From Acidobacteriaceae bacterium (GTDB taxonomy: Bacteria; Acidobacteriota; Terriglobia; Terriglobales; Acidobacteriaceae), in the NCBI GenBank assembly GCA_030040115.1, contig JASHUH010000239.1, positions 1-5,050 of the forward strand: a stretch of DNA of 5,050 nt, read 5' to 3'. A program made the position numbers and the translations under genes. This document shows, piece by piece, positions 1 through 5,050 of this stretch. The notes below the pieces were generated by a model. It saw only the letters and a program-made list of their open reading frames with translations. It did no database searches and had not been told where the DNA came from. Each line of letters starts with the position of its first letter. Positions within the stretch are counted from its first letter, which is position 1.

Positions 1-42
1 AGGCCCACATGAAAGAAGAGGTCTCAGGCAAGGGAGAGCTAA

Positions 43-68
43 CCGGATGCCATACTCTGTATGGCCGG
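43..68. other. bulged stem-loop
   Basis: CCGG (43-46) pairs with CCGG (65-68). After a three-base bulge (ATG, 47-49), CCATAC (50-55) pairs with GTATGG (59-64) around the triloop TCT. That gives ten base pairs with one bulge. No T-run follows on either strand, so it does not look like an intrinsic terminator. It could be a folded RNA element or a protein-binding dyad; its function is unknown. Confidence 0.4.
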
Positions 69-325
69 GATGCAAGTGAGAGAGGGTTTGTGAAGAGCAA
101 GGAGACCGGTAATGAAAAGTTCTTTGCCCCGGCGACCAACGATAAAGCCGAGCCAAACCAATTTGAAATTTCCCGGGTGATTGGCAGTGACTTGACCGCA
201 CTGCGCGGTCCTGCCGCCGCTGCCGGACCGGGGAGCAAGCCCCAACCCCTCCCGATGCAGGTTTGCGGCTATAACTTGGCCACTTAGATCCGGTCAGTAC
301 CCAACTAACCCGTAAGGAGAGCATT

Positions 326-360
326 TCAAACCAGGGTAGTCCATAAATCGAGTGGTTTGA
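326..360. repeat. perfect 8-bp inverted repeat
   Basis: TCAAACCA (326-333) and TGGTTTGA (353-360) are exact reverse complements separated by 19 bases. The repeat lies 42 to 76 bases beyond the stop of the minus-strand permease. It may add to the 3' structure of that transcript, or be an operator-type dyad or a remnant of a mobile-element end. No flanking target-site duplication is evident. Confidence 0.4.
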
Positions 361-400
361 CGGTGGCGAGCGCTGCGCCAAGCCGGAGCCGCGAAAGCGG
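361..400 (-). terminator. tandem hairpins at the 3' end of the permease transcript
   Basis: Two stems begin two bases past the permease stop on the minus strand. The nearer is a four-base-pair CCGC/GCGG stem (389-392 with 397-400) around a tetraloop. The farther pairs CGG (361-363) with CCG (383-385) and TGGCG (364-368) with CGCCA (376-380), leaving an AG bulge and a seven-base loop. There is no U-tract after them, so they are not a textbook intrinsic terminator. They could stabilise the 3' end or assist factor-dependent termination. The placement supports a 3'-end role, which remains inference. Confidence 0.3.
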
Positions 401-401
401 A

Positions 402-1778
402 CTACTCTTGAAATCCGGGGTCGGGAAGATTCAGGGGCTGCCGGAACCAATCCGATCGCAATCCAATGAGGACCGCGCCTGCCAACAGCCAAATAGTCCC
501 GGCTATCTTGGCTGGCGAAGCAAGGCCCCACCAGATCGCCGCGCAAAAAATAAGGCCAAACAACGGCGTGAGAAAATCGGTAAGAAAATGTCCAAAACTC
601 CGCCGACTGCCCTTAACCCAAAAACGCCAGAAAGCCGCCAGGTTCACGCACATGAAACCGAGGAATGCGCCGAAGTTGAGGATCTCGGCGGTCAGTTCAT
701 AACTCATGCATAACGTTCCCAGGTACGCCAGGATTCCGATGAGCACAACATTCACATCCGGCGTTTTGCGGCGCGGATGAAGACGGCCGAAGATGCGTTT
801 AGGAAGAACATTCTCGCGTCCGATGCCGAAGAGCAGTCGCGCGGCACCCACCTGCGCGGTAAATCCGGCGCCGATGTTGGCCACCACGAGCATCATAGCG
901 GTGGCCTGCAGGAGGAGTACCCCGCCCACGCGGCCGGTCACGTCGATAAATGCCGTATCGATATTGCTGAAGGACATGTAATCCGGCCATGCAAGCTGGC
1001 CAAGGTATACCAGGAGTCCGCCGAACAAGCCCGTGAAAAGGCAAGTTCCGACCGACGCGAGCAGAATATTTCTGCGTGGATTTTCTACTTCCTCCGCCAA
1101 GGTTGTCACGGCATCGAACCCCAGGTAGGTAAGGGCCGCGAAAGAAGTGGCTTTTCCAATGCTGCGCACGCTGAAGGTAGCGGGATTATAAAAGGGCCTG
1201 CTGGAGAACAAGGCCGGGAATCCGTGCTGGATCCAGATATACCTGACGGCGAGAAAAATGAACCCGCCAAGAACGAGGAACATGACTGCCAGCAGCAATT
1301 CGTTCGTTCGAGCGGTTGCCCGAATGCCACGAAGATTAAGAAGCGTGATGCCTCCGGCAAACAGGGCCGCCCCTACAGGAAGAGGCATCCATGGGAGCGC
1401 GCGTTGAAGAGAAAGGGTTCCGTAAAGTACGCAGAAGATCGGGATGATGACGTAATCCAACAACATGGCCCATCCGGCCACGAATCCAAGAAGCGGGTGA
1501 ATGCCACGGCTGACATAGGTATAGGCCGAGCCCGCAGACGGATAGAGAGAGGCCAGTCTCCCGTAACTTACCGCGGTGAGGATCATGGCCGCCATGGCGG
1601 CGAGGATGGTTACCACCACATGACCCCGAGACCGGACATCGGCGAGACCGAAAACTGTCGCCGGCGCACTCGGGGTCACGGCCACAATTCCGTAGAAAAA
1701 CAGATCACCGAGCGATAAAACCCGTCGGAGGCGCGGCTCCGAAATGGACGCCGAAGGCTCGTCGATCAGTTTGCTCAT
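402..1778 (-). CDS. APC-superfamily amino acid/polyamine permease, PuuP-like
   Basis: This encodes a 458-residue inner-membrane permease of the amino acid-polyamine-organocation superfamily, expected to import an amino acid or polyamine by cation-coupled transport. About twelve hydrophobic segments are visible, roughly at 24-45, 54-74, 96-124, 131-149, 160-180, 208-227, 240-262, 285-313, 342-359, 366-384, 398-418 and 424-440. Recalled from memory, E. coli PuuP shares many landmarks: SYGRL and SAYTY after TM2 (71-88), the LLDY motif in TM3 (106-109), GFDAVTTLAEE in TM6 (220-230), GREN and TPDVNV around TM8-9, and NFGA in TM10. The LLDY tyrosine aligns with PuuP Tyr110, which I recall as important for putrescine affinity. 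TM1 has TPSAPATVFG (35-44) where many APC members carry a GSG motif. I chose the ATG at 1778 because GGAGGG precedes it at good spacing and the paralogue at 3716 begins at a matching point; a GTG at 1796 is an alternative. The substrate is unproven. Confidence 0.88.
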   Translation of the reverse strand: MSKLIDEPSASISEPRLRRVLSLGDLFFYGIVAVTPSAPATVFGLADVRSRGHVVVTILAAMAAMILTAVSYGRLASLYPSAGSAYTYVSRGIHPLLGFVAGWAMLLDYVIIPIFCVLYGTLSLQRALPWMPLPVGAALFAGGITLLNLRGIRATARTNELLLAVMFLVLGGFIFLAVRYIWIQHGFPALFSSRPFYNPATFSVRSIGKATSFAALTYLGFDAVTTLAEEVENPRRNILLASVGTCLFTGLFGGLLVYLGQLAWPDYMSFSNIDTAFIDVTGRVGGVLLLQATAMMLVVANIGAGFTAQVGAARLLFGIGRENVLPKRIFGRLHPRRKTPDVNVVLIGILAYLGTLCMSYELTAEILNFGAFLGFMCVNLAAFWRFWVKGSRRSFGHFLTDFLTPLFGLIFCAAIWWGLASPAKIAGTIWLLAGAVLIGLRSDWFRQPLNLPDPGFQE

Positions 1779-1788
1779 AGAGGCGACG

Positions 1789-1794
1789 CCCTCC
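1789..1794 (-). promoter_or_regulatory. ribosome binding site that decides the permease start
   Basis: GGAGGG on the minus strand ends ten bases before the ATG at 1778. It lies inside the longer reading frame that opens at the GTG at 1796, which argues that the GTG is not the main start. The competing GTG has its own weaker AAGGA (1805-1809) eight bases upstream, so a second, six-residue-longer form cannot be excluded. Confidence 0.55.
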
Positions 1795-1861
1795 ACCGGC
1801 TGAATCCTTTCCCAGCAATGTCGTGCGCAGAAGGAAGCAAAGCCGCTTTTCGCCGGTTTAG

Positions 1862-1883
1862 GGCGGACATGCGATGATCCGCC
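1862..1883. promoter_or_regulatory. dyad near the predicted permease transcription start
   Basis: GGCGGA (1862-1867) pairs with TCCGCC (1878-1883), and the inner CAT (1868-1870) pairs with ATG (1874-1876), leaving one bulged A. A competing pairing uses ATGAT (1874-1878) with ATCAT (1889-1893), so the two folds exclude each other. The dyad falls where minus-strand transcription from the candidate promoter would begin. That would suit an operator or a leader switch; this is inference. Confidence 0.3.
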
Positions 1884-1888
1884 AGTGC

Positions 1889-1918
1889 ATCATGCCACAG
1901 CCAAAAAAGAGCAGTCAA
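1889..1918 (-). promoter_or_regulatory. candidate sigma-70 promoter for the minus-strand permease
   Basis: On the minus strand, TTGACT (1918-1913) matches the -35 consensus at five of six bases. After an 18-base spacer, CATGAT (1894-1889) matches the -10 consensus at four of six. Transcription would start near 1882, giving a leader of about 105 bases before the ATG at 1778. Matches of this quality occur by chance, so the call is tentative. Confidence 0.3.
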
Positions 1919-1946
1919 ATGACTTGCTGCAACGGACGAAGACCGC

Positions 1947-1966
1947 CGCGCATCACGCGATGCGCG
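1947..1966. promoter_or_regulatory. perfect 8-bp dyad, operator candidate
   Basis: CGCGCATC (1947-1954) and GATGCGCG (1959-1966) are exact reverse complements around the four-base spacer ACGC. It is the strongest perfect dyad I found in the divergent region, and it lies upstream of both candidate promoters. The compact spacing fits a dimeric helix-turn-helix operator, though a hairpin in RNA is equally possible. No regulator can be named. Confidence 0.35.
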
Positions 1967-1996
1967 CGGATGCATCGCTTAGGCGTTTGGATTCAT

Positions 1997-2026
1997 CGCT
2001 GCTTGAAGCCGGGACATCAAGCTGCG
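1997..2026. promoter_or_regulatory. 10-bp dyad with one mismatch
   Basis: CGCTGCTTGA (1997-2006) is the reverse complement of TCAAGCTGCG (2017-2026) except for one T-T mismatch, with a ten-base spacer. The arms are about two helical turns apart centre to centre, as expected for a dimeric DNA-binding protein. It sits 72-101 bases upstream of the candidate hydrolase promoter. The role is inferred only from position and symmetry. Confidence 0.3.
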
Positions 2027-2055
2027 CGAGGCTTGGCTGGGCGCCGGCAGTTCCC

Positions 2056-2072
2056 AACTCTCCGGAGTTTTT
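2056..2072 (+). other. short hairpin followed by a T-run
   Basis: AACTC (2056-2060) pairs with GAGTT (2065-2069) around TCCG, and T continues to 2072. On the plus strand this has the outline of a small intrinsic terminator, but the stem has only five base pairs. It could attenuate transcripts entering from further upstream in the divergent region, or be chance. Confidence 0.2.
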
Positions 2073-2097
2073 CAAGAGAAAATTCTTCCAGATTCTC

Positions 2098-2126
2098 TAG
2101 ACCCACGGGCGGAATCAGCTTAAACT
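2098..2126 (+). promoter_or_regulatory. candidate promoter for the hydrolase-permease unit
   Basis: TAGACC (2098-2103) and TAAACT (2121-2126) are spaced by 17 bases, and each matches the sigma-70 consensus at four of six positions. Transcription would start near 2133, leaving a leader of about 45 bases before the ATG at 2178. The match is weak and the call tentative. Confidence 0.25.
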
Positions 2127-2177
2127 CTGCGAGAGCGGGTGGGTCAAATTGCGGGGGCAAGAGGAGATAGAGAGGCA

Positions 2178-3656
2178 ATGCGGATAGCGACCATTCGGAG
2201 TTATCTCAATCCAGGGGCGAGTGCTCTGGTGGTGTTGCTCGCGCTGGTGGGATCAGGCAAGGCCATGTGTCAAGCTGCCGGGCCGCCATCCCGATCCCCA
2301 AGCGCGGGTTCTACCGCCTATCCGCTTAAACTCAGCGCAAACAGGCGGTATTTGGTTGACCAAAACAATGTTCCTTTCCTGATTACCGGCGATAATCCGC
2401 ATGCCCTGATTGGGATGGGCACGATAGAAGACGCGGAGAGCTACTTCGCGGACCGACAGACCCACGGGTTCAATGCAATGTGGATGAACTTGCTTGTCGC
2501 CAGCCCAGCTTATTACGACAGCCGGGAGGACGGCAGCACGCCTGACGGGATCCGTCCCTTTACGGGTTATATCCCCGGCGGCGCAGATACCGCGCACTAC
2601 GATCTTACGAAACCGAACGAAGCGTACTTTCATCGCGTCGACGACATGCTTACCGCGGCGGCAAATCATGGTTTGGTTGTCTTTCTCGATCCCATCGACA
2701 CATGCTGTGTCGGAGCGCCGGCCCGCGCTCAGTGGCTGCAGGCGCTCTTGAATAATGGCCTAGCCGGCGCGAGAGCGTACGGCAAGTTTGTGGGCGAGCG
2801 GTACAAGCGATTCAGCAACATTATCTGGCTTTTTGGCGACGATTTTAACACTTGGCGAACTCCGGGCGATGACGCCGTCGTCCAAGCCGTAGCAAAGGCC
2901 GTCAGGTCCGCTGATCCGGCCGCCCTGCAAACCGTCGAGTTGAACGTCTTTTCCAGTTCGTCTCTGGACGATCGGACATGGGCTCCGATCATTTCGCTCA
3001 ACAGCACCTACACCTACTCGCCAACTTATATTCAAATGTTGCATAGTTACAATCAGACGCCAGCCATGCCGACTTATTTGGTCGAAGGGCATTACGATTT
3101 GGAGAAGGTTGGCGATCCGACGGATTATGGAACGCCATGGGTGCTAAGACGGCAAAGTTATTGGACGATGCTGAGCGGTGGGGTGGGGCAGCTTTATGGC
3201 AACGCTTATACCTGGCCCTTTATACCGGGCTGGAGGTTCTATATCGATACGGTCGCGGTGAAACAGCTCATGATCTGGAAAGATTTCTTCTCTTCGCTGC
3301 CTTGGCAGGATCTGGTTCCAGACCAGAACCACGCGGCTGTAACCGCCGGGCTGGGAGCTTATGGGAGTCTGCAAATTCGTGTCAGCAAAAGCGATTTTTG
3401 CACCGCCTCCAGAACGCCGGACGGCTCGCTTCTCGTAGCTTATATGCCGACCGCGCGGACGATTACGGTCAATATGGCGAGTTTGAAAGCGCCGGTCAAC
3501 GCCAAATGGTTCGACCCCACCAACGGAACCTATGCCGCGGTGGCTGGCGGGCCCTTTGCAAATACTGGAACGCGGCAATTTACGCCGCCCCGATTCAATC
3601 ATGACGGTGATAGCGATTGGGTTTTGTTGCTGACCGTAGCGGATTCCTCGGGTTAG
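2178..3656 (+). CDS. secreted DUF4038 apiosidase-like (GH140-type) glycoside hydrolase
   Basis: This encodes 492 residues, probably an exported glycosidase. Residues 1-33 form a Sec-type signal: Arg near the start, a hydrophobic core around 14-26, and likely cleavage after CQA. The catalytic (beta/alpha)8-like domain spans about 50-375. It opens with RRYLVDQNNVPFLITGDN and continues through HGLVVFLDP (164-172), ARAYGKFVGERYK and NIIWLFGDDFNTW (214-226), then YLVEGHY (300-306) and LRRQSYWTMLSGGVGQLYG. By comparison with the DUF4038/GH140 family, Asp222 and Glu303 are the likely catalytic acids. A C-terminal beta domain (about 376-487, with RTPDGSLLVAYMPTAR and KWFDPTNGTY) resembles the domain usually fused to DUF4038, named a putative collagen-binding domain. 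GH140 founders cleave apiose in pectic rhamnogalacturonan II, but this subfamily may act on something else. I preferred the ATG at 2178 over the in-frame GTG at 2139 because GAGGAG lies upstream and the signal peptide then starts cleanly. The permease 59 bases downstream is probably co-transcribed. Confidence 0.87.
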   Translation: MRIATIRSYLNPGASALVVLLALVGSGKAMCQAAGPPSRSPSAGSTAYPLKLSANRRYLVDQNNVPFLITGDNPHALIGMGTIEDAESYFADRQTHGFNAMWMNLLVASPAYYDSREDGSTPDGIRPFTGYIPGGADTAHYDLTKPNEAYFHRVDDMLTAAANHGLVVFLDPIDTCCVGAPARAQWLQALLNNGLAGARAYGKFVGERYKRFSNIIWLFGDDFNTWRTPGDDAVVQAVAKAVRSADPAALQTVELNVFSSSSLDDRTWAPIISLNSTYTYSPTYIQMLHSYNQTPAMPTYLVEGHYDLEKVGDPTDYGTPWVLRRQSYWTMLSGGVGQLYGNAYTWPFIPGWRFYIDTVAVKQLMIWKDFFSSLPWQDLVPDQNHAAVTAGLGAYGSLQIRVSKSDFCTASRTPDGSLLVAYMPTARTITVNMASLKAPVNAKWFDPTNGTYAAVAGGPFANTGTRQFTPPRFNHDGDSDWVLLLTVADSSG

Positions 3657-3699
3657 ACGACATTCACGCGCCTAAGGTTGCGCCAATATCTTCGATGGA

Positions 3700-3706
3700 A
3701 AGGAGG
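3700..3706 (+). promoter_or_regulatory. ribosome binding site that decides the second permease start
   Basis: AAGGAGG, a near-perfect Shine-Dalgarno sequence, ends nine bases before the ATG at 3716. Another in-frame ATG at 3695 would overlap this motif and add only seven residues, so 3716 is the better start. Confidence 0.7.
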
Positions 3707-3715
3707 GCGCCTGGG

Positions 3716-5050
3716 ATGAACGCGCCCCCCCAAGAGGTTATCAGCGGAGTCCCACGCCTGCGGCGGGTGCTTTCTTTGTGGGATCTGATTGTTTTCGGCA
3801 TCATGGCAGTGACACCAAGCGCGCCGGTGACGGTATTCGGATTAAGCTCTGTCAGAGCCCGCGGACATGCTGTGGACACTATTCTGTTCGCCATGGTGGC
3901 CATGGTTCTCACCGCCATCAGCTATGGACGCATGGCGGCTCTGTATCCAGCGGCCGGCTCCGCGTACACCTATGTGGGAAGGGGAATAAATCCGCACCTG
4001 GGCTTCCTGGCCGGATGGGCGATGTTGCTCGACTACCTGACCATTCCTATTTTCTGCGTTCTGTATGGCTCCCTCATTGTGCAGCGCATGCTTCCGGGAG
4101 TTCCTTACGTAGTCATCTCTGCGGGTTTCGCCGGCGGGATCACATACATGAATGTGCGGGGAATCCGGGCTACCGCCAGGACTAACGACGTCCTGCTGTT
4201 GTTCATGGGCGTTGTACTTGTGAGTTTCATTGTGCTTGCTATCCGCTATCTTCTGGGCCATGAAGGCTGGGGAGGGCTATTTTCCATCGCTCCTTTTTAT
4301 CACCCGCCAGAGTTTCATCTGGGAGCGGTGATTCACGCGACCTCGTTCGCAGCGCTGGCTTACATTGGATTCGACTCCGTGACCACGCTCGCTGAAGACG
4401 TTCATAACCCGAGGCGAAACATCATGATTTCGCTGGTGACTGTATGCCTGTTCACCGGGATCTTTGGAGCGTTGGTGATTTATCTCGGTCAACGCGTCTG
4501 GCCGGATTTTCGCACCTTTCCGGACGTCGCCACCGCCTTCATGGACGTGGCGCGCCGTGCGGGCGGAACATGGCTGTTTGAAGCCATGGTGCTGCTGCTC
4601 GCAGTCGCCAACATTGGCGCTGGCCTTACCGGACAGGTAGGTGCGGCGCGGTTACTCTTCGGCATGGGCAGAGACAACGTTCTGCCGAGGCGGTTCTTTG
4701 CCCATCTCAGCGCAAAGGCAAATACTCCTTCGTTCAACATTCTCTTAATTGGCGCTTTGGCCTTTGCCGGCTCGCTCAGCAAACGCTACGACCTGATCGG
4801 AGAGTTACAGAACTTCGGCGCCTTCCTGGGTTTCATGGGAGTTAATCTTGCTACCATTCGCCAGTTCTATTTCGTTCCGGTCGCCGGGCATCGGCGAAAC
4901 TTCTGCAACGACTTCTTACTGCCCGGTATGGGTTTTTTGATTTGCACGATCATCTGGCTGGGTTTGGGCAGGCTGGCGAAGATTGTCGGAGGTTTGTGGT
5001 TTGTGGCGGGGCTGATTTATTGCGCTGTGCGTACGCGCGGATTTCGCCTC
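3716..5050 (+). CDS. APC-superfamily PuuP-like permease, partial at the window edge
   Basis: The reading frame stays open for 445 codons to the last base, so the gene continues outside the window. Judging from its paralogue, about 11 residues are missing. It is a 12-TM APC-superfamily transporter of the inner membrane, predicted to take up an amino acid or polyamine. It aligns with the minus-strand permease at a constant two-residue offset apart from a small shift near residue 390, at about 58% identity by hand count. Shared landmarks are TPSAPVTVFG in TM1 (33-42), SAYTYV (82-87), LLDY in TM3 (104-107), CVLYG (114-118), RGIRATARTN (148-157), YIGFDSVTTLAED (216-228), ANIGAG (298-303) and NFGAFLGFM (366-374). 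Differences cluster in the 175-205 and 265-295 regions and the 326-340 loop. The first region is the TM5-TM6 linker, the second the TM7-TM8 area. Substrates may therefore have diverged while the core stayed alike. There is no clear terminator in the 59 bases before it, so it likely shares the hydrolase transcript. Confidence 0.88.
   Translation, partial: MNAPPQEVISGVPRLRRVLSLWDLIVFGIMAVTPSAPVTVFGLSSVRARGHAVDTILFAMVAMVLTAISYGRMAALYPAAGSAYTYVGRGINPHLGFLAGWAMLLDYLTIPIFCVLYGSLIVQRMLPGVPYVVISAGFAGGITYMNVRGIRATARTNDVLLLFMGVVLVSFIVLAIRYLLGHEGWGGLFSIAPFYHPPEFHLGAVIHATSFAALAYIGFDSVTTLAEDVHNPRRNIMISLVTVCLFTGIFGALVIYLGQRVWPDFRTFPDVATAFMDVARRAGGTWLFEAMVLLLAVANIGAGLTGQVGAARLLFGMGRDNVLPRRFFAHLSAKANTPSFNILLIGALAFAGSLSKRYDLIGELQNFGAFLGFMGVNLATIRQFYFVPVAGHRRNFCNDFLLPGMGFLICTIIWLGLGRLAKIVGGLWFVAGLIYCAVRTRGFRL

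Larger units (their letters stand above)
1..401. other. gene-free stretch with RNA-like structure, origin unresolved
   Basis: I see no gene here that I can defend. One plus-strand frame is open from the window edge through the ATG at 9 to a TAG at 285-287. It would encode 92 residues, or more if it starts upstream, with a Pro/Ala-rich end. I recognise no domain, transmembrane segment or signal peptide in it, and there is no visible ribosome binding site because the window begins eight bases earlier. The stretch is purine-rich between about 9 and 120, contains a strong bulged hairpin, and ends in inverted repeats that probably belong to the 3' end of the minus-strand permease transcript. It could be the tail of a gene starting outside the window, a degraded mobile element (for example part of a group II intron or its flank), or plain intergenic DNA. 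None of these can be chosen from sequence alone. Confidence 0.4.
1779..2177. promoter_or_regulatory. divergent control region between permease and hydrolase
   Basis: This 399-base stretch separates two divergent start codons and holds no convincing gene. Short frames in it have no domain-like content and are rich in Arg, Ser and Cys, as expected of chance frames. It contains weak sigma-70-like promoter candidates in both directions, and four dyads at 1862-1883, 1947-1966, 1997-2026 and 2056-2069. A region of this size and dyad density suggests coordinated control of the hydrolase and both permeases. No regulator gene lies in the window. Confidence 0.5.

Noticed and set aside
9..287. A 92-codon plus-strand frame as a small protein gene
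   Set aside because: The composition is not impossible for a protein, but there is no recognisable domain or visible ribosome binding site, and a strong hairpin lies inside it. Kept only as part of the unresolved stretch.
777..1718. A 313-codon plus-strand open frame opposite the first permease
   Set aside because: It lies wholly antisense to a clear 12-TM permease, is very rich in charged residues and Gly, and has no domain or ribosome binding site. It is a shadow of the permease's codon bias.
1874..2170. Open frames in the divergent intergenic region as small genes
   Set aside because: The frames are rich in Arg, Ser and Cys, lack a ribosome binding site and overlap candidate promoter and dyad sequences. 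They look like chance frames.
2139..2177. The GTG at 2139 as the hydrolase start
   Set aside because: It has no Shine-Dalgarno sequence and would put 13 polar residues ahead of the signal peptide.
2253..2669. A 138-codon minus-strand frame opposite the hydrolase
   Set aside because: It is antisense to strongly family-like protein sequence and shows no features of its own.
3657..3715. A terminator between the hydrolase and the second permease
   Set aside because: Only a four-base-pair GCGC stem is present and there is no T-run.
3842..4261. A 139-codon minus-strand frame opposite the second permease
   Set aside because: It contains stretches resembling the antisense frame of the first permease, exactly as expected if both are mirror shadows of paralogous genes.

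Overview
The window carries three protein-coding genes: two paralogous membrane permeases pointing away from each other, with a secreted glycoside-hydrolase-like gene between them. GC content is moderate to high (roughly 57-58% by eye), and start regions have clear Shine-Dalgarno motifs. This, together with an exported DUF4038/apiosidase-type protein beside large-family APC permeases, suggests a Gram-negative, soil-type chromosome. Acidobacteriota is my best guess, from general resemblance only; no rRNA or other taxonomic marker is present.

Layout. Positions 1-401 hold no gene I can defend. They contain a strong bulged stem-loop (43-68), an 8-bp inverted repeat (326-360) and tandem GC-rich hairpins (361-400) that sit just past the stop of the first permease. 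Positions 402-1778 (minus strand) encode a 12-TM APC-superfamily permease resembling the putrescine importer PuuP. Positions 1779-2177 are a divergent control region with several dyads and weak candidate promoters for both directions. Positions 2178-3656 (plus strand) encode a 492-residue exported protein with an apiosidase-like (DUF4038, GH140-type) TIM-barrel and a C-terminal beta domain. After a 59-base gap without an obvious terminator, positions 3716 to the window end (plus strand) encode a second PuuP-like permease, cut off by the window edge.

How the genes may work together. The two permeases align almost without gaps (constant offset of two residues). A hand count gives about 250 identities in 430 positions, near 58%. 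They therefore descend from one duplication and now flank the hydrolase in opposite orientation. The hydrolase and second permease probably share a transcript, and the first permease is transcribed divergently from the shared control region. The hydrolase would act outside the cytoplasm on a glycan, while the permeases would import a small amine or amino acid. Why these belong together is not obvious from known families, and this is the most interesting question in the window. I found no CRISPR array, tRNA, rRNA, integrase or recognisable defence system.
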